Program-made: the position numbers and the translations under genes
Assembly (NCBI GenBank): GCA_026985075.1
Contig: JALSQX010000025.1
Span: 1 to 62,222, forward strand
DNA: 62,222 nucleotides
Reading direction: 5' to 3'
DNA from: Blastocatellia bacterium
GTDB taxonomy: Bacteria; Acidobacteriota; Blastocatellia; HR10; J050
Shown here: in pieces, positions 26,428 through 34,216 of the stretch
Layout of the letters: each line of letters starts with the position of its first letter
Numbering within the stretch: position 1 is the stretch's first letter
Notes under the pieces: model-generated
The model's database searches: none
What the model saw: the letters and a program-made list of their open reading frames with translations, nothing else
What the model was told of the DNA's origin: nothing

Positions 26428-28323
26428 TCACATGTCGGATGAGCCTTCCAATGGAAGGATCACCGTGAATCGCGATCCTTCCCCCGGCGTGCTCTCGACG
26501 TCAATACGCCCTCCCATGCGCCGGATCAAGATGTTGGAGATGAACAATCCCAACCCCGTTCCTCTCCCTGACGGGCGGCGCGAGAAGAAGGGCTCAAACA
26601 GCTTGCCCAGATCTTCTTTGGCGATGCCACAGCCGGTATCTTCGACGGTGATATGAACGTGATCTTTCTCAACAGAGGTGCGCACGGTAATCCGCCCGGC
26701 GCGATCAATAGCCTGCATGGCGTTCAACAGGAGGTTGAGAAACACCTGCCGCAACGCCGAATCGTCAGCTTTGATCGCCGGAATGGTCGGGTCCAGTTCT
26801 TCGATGATGTGAATCTCCCTCTCCCGGGCCTGAAATCGAAGGAGTGAAATCGTCTCCGAAAGGGATTGATTGATGGACACAAGGTAGGTGGGCGATTCGG
26901 ACTTGCGGGCGAGGATGAGCAGCCGATCGGTGATCGACTTGGCTCTCATGGCCTCTTGGTGAATCAGATCGATGTACTCTTTGAGATCTTCGACATCGAT
27001 GGCGCCTTCGCAGCTCTGGTCGGCGTCGATTTTTCGCTTCAACCCCTCGATACACGCTGTGATGGAGGCCAGAGGATTATTAATCTCGTGCGAGATGCCC
27101 GAGGCCAACAATCCCAGGGAGGCGAGTCGCTCCGAGTGGCTCAAATGGGCTTCCAGATATCGCCGCTCGGTGATGTCCCGCCTCACCTCGATGACTTGAA
27201 AGATCCGATTCCCTTCATCGCGCAACGAATAACAGTGAACCTCTACGTACTTCTCATTACCCTCTTCGTCGATGAACCGGTGCAATACTTTTTTCAACCC
27301 TCCATGGCGGAAGACCTCCTGAGCGGGGCACTGTCCCTTGAACGGCTCTCGACAGGGGGCCTTCATCCCTCCAGAGACCAGGTAACAGGGTTGACCGATG
27401 ATGTCCTGTCGCTGGGCGGGAGATCGCCTGAGATAGGCATTGTTGGCCGTCACGATGCAGAGATTCCGATCCACCACCACGATCTCATCCTCGATGCTAT
27501 TGATGACATTCTCCAGATAATCCTTGTGGCGCTGGACTTCCTTCAGCGATTCCTTCAAGCTCGCCGTCATCATGTTGAAGCTCACGGCCAATTCGCTGAT
27601 CTCGTCATGACCTCGAGCGTCGACCCGCTCATCTAAATTTCCCCTGCGGATGGCCAGCGTCGTCCGGGTGAATGCTTTGAGCCGGCGAAGAATCAAGCGA
27701 TTCATCAATCCTCCCAGGGCCACAATGGTCACCACAACCATGATGGCAGCGAGCATGAGCATCTTCTGCAGGCCGGAGGCGAGTTGCCGGTTGGCCTCGG
27801 CCATGGGTAGATCCACGACCAGAATGCCGTTGATTCGTTGACGAGGACCGTGGCATTTGAAGCACTTCGGCCTATTGGTGATCAGAATGATGCTGCGGAA
27901 GATCTGCCCGTGGGAGCTGGTCTGGATGACCGTCGTTTGGGGAAGCCGGTTCAGTTCGTGGCGGTGACAGACTGAACAGGTGGGCTCATCGAGAGTGAAC
28001 ACCCGTCCCTTCATCCGCCCATCGGATGAGATTCTCACTTCCCCTCTCTTGTTGAGGATCATGATCCGTTCCACCCCCGACTGATCGGAGAGTCGCTTGA
28101 CATCGGCTTCGATCAGATGGGGTTCCCCCTCCAGCATTCTCTGTTCCAAGCTGGTCAACGTGAGCTGACTGAGATTCGCCGATGAGGCCTTCAGGCTCTC
28201 GATGAGCTGGCTCTTATGGAAATTGTAGAAAAACAGAAAGAATGGGACGCCGACGACCAACAAGGCCAGCAGCAGACCTAACGTAATGCGAAAGTTCAGC
28301 CGCTGATAGAAGGAGATATTCAT
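26428..28323 (-). CDS. sensor histidine kinase with two periplasmic CXXCH haem motifs
   Basis: The 631-residue protein has a membrane helix at about 13-34, a periplasmic domain with CSVCH (about 116-120) and CFKCH (about 154-158), a second helix at about 187-210, a HAMP linker, a PAS domain (about 270-385) with a cysteine group (PCYLV, APCREPF, GQCPAQ), and a kinase core with SHEINNPLAS (His about 412) and ATP-lid GRGTGLGL. The two motifs should bind covalent c-haem outside the membrane and make it a redox or ligand sensor. AAGGGAG precedes ATG 28323. The cysteine-rich PAS could sense a second signal. Confidence 0.9.
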   Translation of the reverse strand: MNISFYQRLNFRITLGLLLALLVVGVPFFLFFYNFHKSQLIESLKASSANLSQLTLTSLEQRMLEGEPHLIEADVKRLSDQSGVERIMILNKRGEVRISSDGRMKGRVFTLDEPTCSVCHRHELNRLPQTTVIQTSSHGQIFRSIILITNRPKCFKCHGPRQRINGILVVDLPMAEANRQLASGLQKMLMLAAIMVVVTIVALGGLMNRLILRRLKAFTRTTLAIRRGNLDERVDARGHDEISELAVSFNMMTASLKESLKEVQRHKDYLENVINSIEDEIVVVDRNLCIVTANNAYLRRSPAQRQDIIGQPCYLVSGGMKAPCREPFKGQCPAQEVFRHGGLKKVLHRFIDEEGNEKYVEVHCYSLRDEGNRIFQVIEVRRDITERRYLEAHLSHSERLASLGLLASGISHEINNPLASITACIEGLKRKIDADQSCEGAIDVEDLKEYIDLIHQEAMRAKSITDRLLILARKSESPTYLVSINQSLSETISLLRFQAREREIHIIEELDPTIPAIKADDSALRQVFLNLLLNAMQAIDRAGRITVRTSVEKDHVHITVEDTGCGIAKEDLGKLFEPFFSRRPSGRGTGLGLFISNILIRRMGGRIDVESTPGEGSRFTVILPLEGSSDM

Positions 28324-28348
28324 CCCCGCTCCCTTTCACCGAACCAGT

Positions 28349-28364
28349 AGCAAGTTCCGTGCCA
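28349..28364 (-). promoter_or_regulatory. sigma-54 promoter of the haem-sensor two-component operon, perfect consensus
   Basis: On the - strand TGGCACG-GAAC-TTGCT fits the consensus fully. Transcription should begin near 28338, leaving about 15 bases before ATG 28323, enough for its Shine-Dalgarno. The operon encodes a sigma-54 activator, so positive autoregulation is likely. Confidence 0.85.
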
Positions 28365-28398
28365 TTGATGCGCACGCATGGAGTATCAGCTCGCACCT

Positions 28399-28412
28399 GG
28401 GAGTTCTCACCC
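28399..28412 (-). promoter_or_regulatory. GGG-N8-CCC site a in the divergent control region
   Basis: The - strand reads GGGTGAGAACTCCC. It is 35 bases upstream of the kinase operon promoter and one of three such sites between the two divergent sigma-54 promoters. Confidence 0.45.
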
Positions 28413-28612
28413 AGCTCATGACAACATCCGCTCTCCGTTTCCTCGAATGGCCGCGCCCTCTCTCGAATGCCGCCCGTTTCCCATCGATCATGCGTCGGTT
28501 GCCGCTCGTCGTTTGAGCGTCCTCACCGGCGTTGTGGTCCGCCGCCGGTGAATCCTATGCGGATGTGGTCTGGGGACGAGCCACCTCCGATCGATGAAAC
28601 GCCTCATCCATG

Positions 28613-28626
28613 GGGCGAATTCACCC
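28613..28626 (-). promoter_or_regulatory. GGG-N8-CCC site b in the divergent control region
   Basis: The - strand reads GGGTGAATTCGCCC, sharing GGGTGA-N5-CCC with sites a and c and with the omcA-operon site at 3023. Confidence 0.45.
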
Positions 28627-28730
28627 ACCAATGATATGACCGTGAGGCCGAGAGAACAACGATTACGCTCCACATCGCCGCCGACATCCACAAGCGAATG
28701 GCTCAGCCCCCGGTCGCACATCGCTCATGT

Positions 28731-28744
28731 GGGTTAAATCACCC
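28731..28744 (-). promoter_or_regulatory. GGG-N8-CCC site c in the divergent control region
   Basis: The - strand reads GGGTGATTTAACCC. It lies 116 bases upstream of the sigma-54 promoter at 28860, a common enhancer distance. The rest of the 28365-28859 spacer holds no gene that I can support. Confidence 0.5.
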
Positions 28745-28859
28745 GGCCAACGGGCGATAACGCGCGTTCTGTCCGGCGCCGCCCGGAAACACCCTGGCGC
28801 GACTGCTCCAACCTCCACATTCGGGGAGGGTTGCGAACGGGCCGCCAATCAATGACTTA

Positions 28860-28875
28860 TGGTACGTCGGTTGCT
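28860..28875 (+). promoter_or_regulatory. sigma-54 promoter of the small membrane protein genes
   Basis: TGGTACG-TCGG-TTGCT has one mismatch to consensus. Transcription should start near 28886, about 147 bases before ATG 29033. Confidence 0.75.
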
Positions 28876-29032
28876 ATACTTAGAGATGCCGGAAGTCGCT
28901 GCGGAGAGACGGCCGAGGCGTGCCCTGGACGGATGGGCATGGCCCGGCACGAATGGGGGTGGGAAGAGTCCAGAGCGGGGACCGTCGAGTTCCACCGCTG
29001 CGACCGAGTTTGGAACGGGGAGGAAAGCGATC

Positions 29033-29311
29033 ATGGAAAACACCGAGAGAGAGGAGAACAACCTCACTGAAGCGGAACAACAGAAGTCTCTGGGAGTGAT
29101 GCTGTTTGGCTTCTTCGCCGGAATAGGGCTGGCGTTCATCGGGCTCATGCTGGTGTTCACCGGATTGGGCGCCCTGATCGGCGTCGGACTGATCATTCTT
29201 GGCGCCCTGGTGAGCATCTTTTCGGCCATTGTTGGCGAACTCGAAGAGTGGTACCTCCGGCGGAAGGCTGCCAAGCGGTCTAAAACGGCGAAGCCACATT
29301 CAACGGGTTGA
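29033..29311 (+). CDS. small membrane protein with two helices
   Basis: The 92-residue protein starts at ATG 29033 with GGGGAGGAAAG upstream. A charged N-terminus (about 18 residues) precedes two Gly-rich helices (VMLFGFFAGIGLAFIGLMLVF and LIGVGLIILGALVSIFSAIV) and a basic tail. I do not recognise the family. A sigma-54 promoter precedes it and the haem-sensor operon is divergent, so it may be a regulon member or accessory to a membrane complex. Confidence 0.7.
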   Translation: MENTEREENNLTEAEQQKSLGVMLFGFFAGIGLAFIGLMLVFTGLGALIGVGLIILGALVSIFSAIVGELEEWYLRRKAAKRSKTAKPHSTG

Positions 29312-29414
29312 CCGAGAGACAGAGCCCGCGGCCCGGGGAGATGATCGGCACCAGCCATCCTCGCTCCCCCGAACGCGAGCTCCGATGACACACTCTTCGA
29401 GGAGGTGACGAACC

Positions 29415-29501
29415 ATGTATGCTTTGTTGATCCTGCTGGGATTGATCATTCTGCTGGTGGTCATCTTGATCGCCCGTCGCCGGGCCGAGAGAAAGGACTG
29501 A
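29415..29501 (+). CDS. 28-residue single-span membrane peptide
   Basis: ATG 29415 has a near-perfect GGAGGTGA at the right distance. The product MYALLILLGLIILLVVILIA followed by RRRAERKD is one hydrophobic helix with a basic cytoplasmic end, the usual design of tiny bacterial membrane proteins that modulate larger complexes. It follows the 92-residue membrane protein in the same direction, 103 bases on, and may share its sigma-54 transcript. It is too short for standard gene callers. Confidence 0.6.
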   Translation: MYALLILLGLIILLVVILIARRRAERKD

Positions 29502-29677
29502 ACGCACCTTCGTCAACCGCCCCAGGTAGCGATTCCGGGCGCATCACCCGTCATCCACTATCACTTGCGCAAAGAAGAGGCGGGGAAAGAACACCCTCTT
29601 CATTCTCGAAGATGAGATCCGCGTCTCCGAGCTTTCGGGCGACGGAGGAGTCACATCGAGCTCCAGCCCGTCCCGCG

Positions 29678-29742
29678 AAAAAAGCACCCCCTCCCCGCGC
29701 TCGATGAGTCGGCGAAGTCCGCTCCGGCGCGGGGAGAGGGTG
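29678..29742 (-). terminator. intrinsic terminator of the CBS-ccsA operon
   Basis: Arms at 29685-29700 and 29727-29742 pair over 16 positions with one mismatch around a 26-base loop. On the - strand the stem is followed by GC and six T (29683-29678). It lies 17 bases after the ccsA stop. Confidence 0.72.
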
Positions 29743-29758
29743 TGGCGGTGCGGCACGC

Positions 29759-31237
29759 TCAGGCATACGAATGTAAGCCAGGCAGGATGAAACTCACCCC
29801 CAAGTAGGTGAACAGCACGGCCACAAAACCCAGCACGGCGAACAGCGCGCTGCGACGCCCCTTCCATCCGTGAGTGATGCGCATGTGCAGGTAGGCGCCA
29901 TAAATGAGCCACGTGATGAGCGCCCAGGTCTCTTTGGGATCCCATCCCCAGTAGCGTCCCCATGACTCATTGGCCCAGACGGCGCCGGTGATGACCATCA
30001 ACGTCAACAGGGGAAAGGCCACCGTCACGGCCCGATAGGTGAGATTATCCAGGGCCCGCGGCGACGGCAGGGCCTCGATAATCTGATCGCCCCTCCAGCC
30101 GAAGAAGGCGATGAACGCCGTGAGCCCACACGCCGCGGTCACGGCGACGGCGGCGATAGGATCGCTGTGAAACTGGACGTCCATCTGGGCGCCGACCCGC
30201 TGCAGCCACTGGTCGGAGAGGAGTCCTCGCTGTTGAGGATCGAGCCAGGACACGACCGATTGAACCCGCGACACCTGGTAGAAGAGGAGGCCGAGACCGA
30301 CGGCCTCGACGACCAGCGCCCCGCGCACGACCCCATGACCGATGCGCTTGAAGAGGTCCTTGCCGACCATCACATACCCGAGGAACGCTCCGGCAGCGAT
30401 CACGGCCAGCCCGAACGCCAATTGAAAGATCCTTCCCGCATAGGGAATCGTCGCCCGCAGGAACTCTGTGCGCGTCGCATCCAGAGGGATACGCGCCCCA
30501 TGGATGCTCACCGGCAGTGTGAAGACGCCATCAGTCACCACAGTTCCGCCGGAGACGAACGCGTAGGCTCCGACCACGAACAGCATCGCGGGCAATCCCA
30601 CGGCTTCAATGGCCACCCCATCTTTGAGCAAGTAGAGAAGAGCGCTGATACAACTGAGCGCTGCCACGGCATAGCCGCTCATGGCCAACCCGACGTGAAT
30701 GGGCCGCCAGGTGCTTCGCAGCACGGGCGGCAGATCAACCACCTCCCCACCATAGAGCACGGCCCACACCACGAGCAAGGTGGCAATGGGCAGGGTGACG
30801 GCGCCGATGATCTTCTGGTGGTAACGAGTGCTGACCACCAACGCTGACAACGTCGTGCCCCCAGCGAAGATGAGGGCCGTGTCGTAGAGGTTAGACAGGG
30901 GAACCGTCCCGGTGATGACCCATCGCATCCCCCAGGCCGCCAGATTCAGCCCCAATCCCAGACTGCACACGAACAATCCCAATCGCTCCAGGAGCCGTTC
31001 GCGCTGCGCCAGATGGAGGATGAACAGCAGGCTCCCACTCAAGTAACTGATCAGCGTCAACATGACCAGCGGCGTCTCGCTGGTCAGCCTGAGGAATCCC
31101 GTCCGCCACTCGGCGAGGACGAGAATGAGCGCCCCGACCAGGGGTACCACTACCGAACCATATCCAGATCCTCTCACTCGAAGAGACCAGGACGTGGCCG
31201 CGAAAGGATGCATCGGAGAATCAACTTTGGATCTCAT
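29759..31237 (-). CDS. ccsA: CcsA/ResC-type cytochrome c maturation protein (system II)
   Basis: The 492-residue membrane protein has roughly 13 helices and the tryptophan-rich haem-handling segment [26 protein letters not shown] of CcsA/ResC, flanked by conserved His residues (for example [12 protein letters not shown] and ITHGWKG). System II synthetases attach haem to CXXCH proteins at the outer face of the membrane, a need in a genome region with over 60 such motifs. GGAGGT precedes ATG 31237. The ResB/CcsB partner is not in the window. It follows the CBS gene by 78 bases and shares its sigma-54 promoter. Confidence 0.88.
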   Translation of the reverse strand: MRSKVDSPMHPFAATSWSLRVRGSGYGSVVVPLVGALILVLAEWRTGFLRLTSETPLVMLTLISYLSGSLLFILHLAQRERLLERLGLFVCSLGLGLNLAAWGMRWVITGTVPLSNLYDTALIFAGGTTLSALVVSTRYHQKIIGAVTLPIATLLVVWAVLYGGEVVDLPPVLRSTWRPIHVGLAMSGYAVAALSCISALLYLLKDGVAIEAVGLPAMLFVVGAYAFVSGGTVVTDGVFTLPVSIHGARIPLDATRTEFLRATIPYAGRIFQLAFGLAVIAAGAFLGYVMVGKDLFKRIGHGVVRGALVVEAVGLGLLFYQVSRVQSVVSWLDPQQRGLLSDQWLQRVGAQMDVQFHSDPIAAVAVTAACGLTAFIAFFGWRGDQIIEALPSPRALDNLTYRAVTVAFPLLTLMVITGAVWANESWGRYWGWDPKETWALITWLIYGAYLHMRITHGWKGRRSALFAVLGFVAVLFTYLGVSFILPGLHSYA

Positions 31238-31315
31238 ACCGCACCTCCATCATCTCTGTCGCTCCTTTGTCATCAGAGGATGGTGACACGCGCTGCCCCC
31301 GTTCGTCTCGTCGAC

Positions 31316-31711
31316 TCAAACCGGCCAGGCGGAGAGAAACCGGATGATATCCGAAGCGGTCACCATTCCCACGACAACGTCGTTGCGCATGACGACCAGA
31401 CGGTGAATCCTGGCGCGCGTCATGATATCCATCATTTCAGCCAATGGACAATTCTCGTCGATACAGAGCACCGGACTGGTCATGATCTCTTCAACGGTCA
31501 CCCGTCGGCGTTTCGATGTTCGGGTCTCCTGCTCGGCCACCAGGTGGGCCAGATCGGTCGTCGAAACAATACCCACCAGGTGTCCCTCACGATCCACCAC
31601 CGGCGCCCCGGAAATGGCTTTCTCTCGGAACAACTGAGCCAGATCCCGAACATCCATTTCCGGAGAGACGCAAATCACATCGCGTTGCATGAGATCTCGA
31701 GATCGAATCAT
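31316..31711 (-). CDS. tandem CBS-domain protein
   Basis: The 131-residue protein consists of two CBS motifs (MQRDVICVSPEMDVRDLAQLF... and VEEIMTSPVLCIDENCPLAEMM...), a module that usually binds adenine nucleotides. ATG 31711 has AGGAGGC six bases upstream. An in-frame ATG at 31834, also with AGGAG, would add 41 Trp-rich residues; that start lies only about 12 bases after the predicted sigma-54 transcript start, so both forms are possible. It heads the ccsA operon. Confidence 0.85.
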   Translation of the reverse strand: MIRSRDLMQRDVICVSPEMDVRDLAQLFREKAISGAPVVDREGHLVGIVSTTDLAHLVAEQETRTSKRRRVTVEEIMTSPVLCIDENCPLAEMMDIMTRARIHRLVVMRNDVVVGMVTASDIIRFLSAWPV

Positions 31712-31856
31712 CGAATGCCTCCTCGGCGTCTGGATCGCCCAGTGGTGAATGGGCGGATACCATTCGCCACTCTCCTCAGACCATATCCTCCACGCCTGAT
31801 TCTCCCAATTCCTCATCTGCTCTCTCGATCGCATGTCTCTCTCCTCTCATGCTCCA

Positions 31857-31872
31857 TGCAATTGCTATGCCA
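31857..31872 (-). promoter_or_regulatory. sigma-54 promoter of the CBS-ccsA operon
   Basis: On the - strand TGGCATA-GCAA-TTGCA has the same -24 box as the omcA-operon promoter (TGGCATA) and a full TTGCA. Transcription should start near 31846. Confidence 0.8.
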
Positions 31873-31919
31873 AACGAGAGAAGCACAGGATCATGTGGCG
31901 ATCGCCCGGTGACGAGCGA

Positions 31920-31963
31920 CTTTCCGGGGAAAAGGAGAGCATCGCCTCCCTTTCCCCGGAAAG
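31920..31963. repeat. large inverted repeat upstream of the CBS-ccsA promoter
   Basis: CTTTCCGGGGAAA (31920-31932) and TTTCCCCGGAAAG (31951-31963) are perfect 13-base inverted arms. Each arm is itself nearly palindromic. The position, 48-91 bases upstream of the promoter, suits an activator binding pair. Confidence 0.6.
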
Positions 31964-31980
31964 CCTGGAGGAGCCCCGGC

Positions 31981-32013
31981 GGGGGATTTCACACCCGGTG
32001 GGGATTTTCCCCC
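31981..32013. promoter_or_regulatory. bipartite upstream element, copy 2
   Basis: GGGGGATTTCACA, six bases, then GGGGATTTTCCCCC. On the other strand this gives GGGTGTGAAATCCC and GGGGGAAAATCCCC. It repeats the element at 23378-23410 almost base for base and lies about 110 bases upstream of the sigma-54 promoter at 31857. Confidence 0.55.
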
Positions 32014-32041
32014 AGAAGTGAGAGATGGTGAAGGACTCAGC

Positions 32042-32242
32042 CCGGCTTGGACAACACAGCCGGTCGAGGGCGATGAACAGATCACATCGGAGATGACCAA
32101 TGGAACGATGGGGAGACCTATGTTTTCGAGGACTGGATCGCGGCGCGGACGGCCTGGGCGAGCTCGTGAATTTGATAGGGCTTCCTCATCAATCCCGAAG
32201 CGCCTTCATCGAGGAGCGATTGAGCCGTCGTCTGGGTCGTAT
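32042..32242 (+). repeat. direct repeat copy A, flanking the integron remnant
   Basis: This 201-base stretch matches 34897-35098. The part over the kinase 3' end (about 125 bases) is nearly identical, while the 75 bases beyond the stop codon are about 70 % alike. Confidence 0.8.
32118..32242 (-). pseudogene. orphan 3' fragment of a hybrid-kinase receiver domain
   Basis: The - strand encodes [20 protein letters not shown] and onwards to [18 protein letters not shown] and a stop, the same end as the intact kinase at 34974-37766 (RAALESSKP). The fragment starts abruptly, so it is a left-over of a duplication or rearrangement. Confidence 0.8.
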
Positions 32243-32561
32243 ACGGTCCTATGGGTTGGATTGTAGGCGCTACGTACACATCTGTGATCGAGTTGCAGAT
32301 GGCAACCTATCTTGGCACACCATAGCTCCCGCCTCACGCGCTGGCGATCGGCGGCCGGCAGACCCGATCCGCCACAGCCGCTTGGTAGACGGTAAAGAGA
32401 AGGCGCGCCCGGACGACGGAGGTCGAAGTGCTTGAGGACCCGCTCCTCGGCAGTGTGGTTTCCGGACTCCTGGGTCCGTACTGCTGCCTCGAGACTGTGG
32501 GTCATGCATTGCTTGACTTCTTCGTACCCGAGTATCGTTCAACTCGTCCTTCGCGCACGTC
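32243..32561. other. unassigned stretch, possible truncated cassette
   Basis: Open frames on the - strand give Arg/Pro-rich products without recognisable domains or ribosome binding sites. Its position behind the first attC-like site would fit the remains of a third cassette. Confidence 0.35.
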
Positions 32562-32632
32562 GTCTAATGATAAAGCTCGGCCGCCCGCCGGAGCGCCCAG
32601 CTACAGGCGGTCGACGGAAGCGGATGTTAGGT
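32562..32632 (-). repeat. attC-like recombination site 1
   Basis: On the - strand it begins ACCTAAC (R'' box, fits RYYYAAC) and ends ATTAGAC (R' box, one mismatch to GTTRRRY). Between them an imperfect inverted repeat pairs a CGCTTCCGTCGACCGCC arm with a GGCGGCCGAGCTTTAT arm. The stop codon of the DUF4160 gene overlaps the first box, as in compact integron cassettes. Confidence 0.6.
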
Positions 32633-32887
32633 GAGTGGTGGCAGTTTGTATAATGGCTGGTGGTTCGATGCGAGTTCCCACAATTCCAAAAGCTCCGCCT
32701 GGTGCTGGGAAGCCCATTCGACAACTAGACCCAATGCGCGAGGAGGAAGGTGCCCCCCAATGACCACCAATGTGCGGATATCAATGACGGCTCGGTGCTC
32801 CCCGTACTCCGCATGGAAGTGAGGGGGCAGATGATCCCCAAAATACATCTTGATACTGATGCCAAAGAAACGACAAATCTCAGGCAT
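32627..32887 (-). CDS. DUF4160 protein, putative toxin-antitoxin partner
   Basis: The 86-residue protein has the DUF4160 signature: an N-terminal PEICRFFGISIKMYFGDHLP, then PHFHAEYGEHRAVIDI. DUF4160 genes usually sit beside DUF2442 genes, as here, where the two overlap by eight bases. Such pairs resemble toxin-antitoxin modules and are common integron or plasmid cargo; the biochemical role is not established. Confidence 0.85.
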   Translation of the reverse strand: MPEICRFFGISIKMYFGDHLPPHFHAEYGEHRAVIDIRTLVVIGGHLPPRALGLVVEWASQHQAELLELWELASNHQPLYKLPPLT

Positions 32888-33167
32888 GCCGAACCGCCAA
32901 CTCCCGCAGCTTAGGAAAGAGATCCTCGGGCTTCTTTCCTGTCACCTTGAGGTAAATAGCATCCGGGCATAGATCGATGTCTTCACCCCAGGCAATTTCG
33001 CCGCTCGGCCCAATATGGGCCTTTTGAAATTCTCGATAATCCTCCCAGACGGCAAAAACGCCCTTGCCGACGAACTCGGACAAATCGACCACCCCTTCAA
33101 CACCATCCGAGTACTTGACCCAGATGCGATAGTTTTCCAGTGGTTTGACTTCTATCAATCTTGGCAT
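32880..33167 (-). CDS. DUF2442 protein, partner of DUF4160
   Basis: The 95-residue protein starts at ATG 33167 with AGAGGGGAAAC upstream. VKPLENYRIWVKYSDGVEG, VVDLSEFVGKGVF and the later IAWGEDIDLCPDAIYLKV are typical of DUF2442, a small fold thought to act as regulator or antitoxin. It is translated first and overlaps the DUF4160 gene. A palindrome 36 bases upstream could be its own operator. Confidence 0.85.
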   Translation of the reverse strand: MPRLIEVKPLENYRIWVKYSDGVEGVVDLSEFVGKGVFAVWEDYREFQKAHIGPSGEIAWGEDIDLCPDAIYLKVTGKKPEDLFPKLRELAVRHA

Positions 33168-33202
33168 AGTTTCCCCTCTTGTCATCTCTTGCCTCCTGCC
33201 TA

Positions 33203-33218
33203 TAGGATACATATCCTA
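33203..33218. repeat. palindrome upstream of the DUF2442-DUF4160 pair
   Basis: TAGGATA-CA-TATCCTA is a perfect dyad with seven-base arms, 36 bases before ATG 33167, as expected for autoregulation of a toxin-antitoxin-like pair. Confidence 0.5.
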
Positions 33219-33255
33219 CAGCATTACACTGCCCCTAGGCTACACAATACCGTTT

Positions 33256-33328
33256 GTCTCATGGATTAAGCTCACCCGCCGCTATGGAGCGCAGCGGAAT
33301 AGCGGTCAGATGGAGCGATTTGTTAGCC
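33256..33328 (-). repeat. attC-like recombination site 2
   Basis: On the - strand it begins GGCTAAC and ends ATGAGAC. The inside (CGCTCC-TCTGACCGC and GCGGCGGGTGAGCTTAAT) parallels site 1 closely, and the length differs by two bases. The boxes are degenerate. It starts six bases after the stop of the protease-like gene. Confidence 0.5.
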
Positions 33329-33333
33329 AAGAG

Positions 33334-34062
33334 TTATTCCAATCCTGACACCTCTACCCGCTGATCCGTCTCGATGAATCCCCCTACTCCTACCACAGAT
33401 AAAAATTGAATGATCGCGGCTGGATGATATGCAACTCCAAACTCAATGATACGATTAACCGTTTCCTTGAACTCGCTCTGACCATCCTTGTATTCAAAAA
33501 TTTCATGAGCCAAGATGCGAGATGACCTGTTGCCTATCGCTAGGCCCACCAACTTGGGGCCGTTGTGGTACGTCAGAACTGGACTCCCCGACATACCCTC
33601 CAGGATTGGGAATGGCAACATAAATGACGCCTGATCGACCCCATCTTCGTGCCCGAAGAAGTTAATAATTTTTCCACTGAAGTATCCCTGTTCAACATTG
33701 TTAGGACTGCCCCCGATCGAGAAATATCCGAAAGAGTAAACGTCCTCGCCAATTTTCAGCTGACGAGGTGATAGAATCGGGAAGAACTCGCTCTTGGGGG
33801 ATCTAAAAACATTGGGAAGGTATGCCATATCAACCTTTGGATTCTTCGGCAGGAGTGGAGGCTGATCAATACGAACGAACTTGGAAATAATCGGGTCATA
33901 CACGGCGATTGCATGGCCTTCCGGGATTGAAACATCTATTACATGACGACAAGTGAGGAGACCTCCATCTGGTGCTACTGGAAAAGCTGAACCAATGAAG
34001 GCAGTTGGCAGATTTTTATTATCAACTAAAAAGAGCTTGTAAAAAAACCTATTAATTTCCAT
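33334..34062 (-). CDS. trypsin-like serine protease, cytoplasmic
   Basis: The 242-residue protein has the trypsin-fold triad in order: His in GGLLTCRHVID, Asp in KVDMAYLP and Ser in EGMSGSPVL. No signal peptide is present, so it probably acts inside the cell. Base composition is clearly AT-richer than in flanking genes, and an attC-like site follows, which marks it as a captured cassette. Free-standing intracellular trypsin-like proteins often belong to defence or stress modules, but no partner gene is visible. Confidence 0.78.
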   Translation of the reverse strand: MEINRFFYKLFLVDNKNLPTAFIGSAFPVAPDGGLLTCRHVIDVSIPEGHAIAVYDPIISKFVRIDQPPLLPKNPKVDMAYLPNVFRSPKSEFFPILSPRQLKIGEDVYSFGYFSIGGSPNNVEQGYFSGKIINFFGHEDGVDQASFMLPFPILEGMSGSPVLTYHNGPKLVGLAIGNRSSRILAHEIFEYKDGQSEFKETVNRIIEFGVAYHPAAIIQFLSVVGVGGFIETDQRVEVSGLE

Positions 34063-34216
34063 GTTCTGCTTACCCTTGGCGAACTATTACATGGACATCC
34101 TAAAAGACGCAGAAACTCACACCTTTTAGGCCATATAATCAAGGTTGACGTAAACATACTAGCAGTAAGCCTTACAACAAACGAAGTTTAATTCTACGCC
34201 TGAAACATGTCATGTC

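Noticed and set aside
28849-29391. Frame of 180 codons antisense to the small membrane protein genes
   Set aside because: No domain, no ribosome binding site, and it covers a sigma-54 promoter and two supported small genes.
34063-34216. An attI site and cassette promoter between the integrase remnant and the first cassette
   Set aside because: A GTTGTAAGGC-like string exists on the - strand but does not fit GTTRRRY, and promoter boxes are not convincing, so no feature is claimed.
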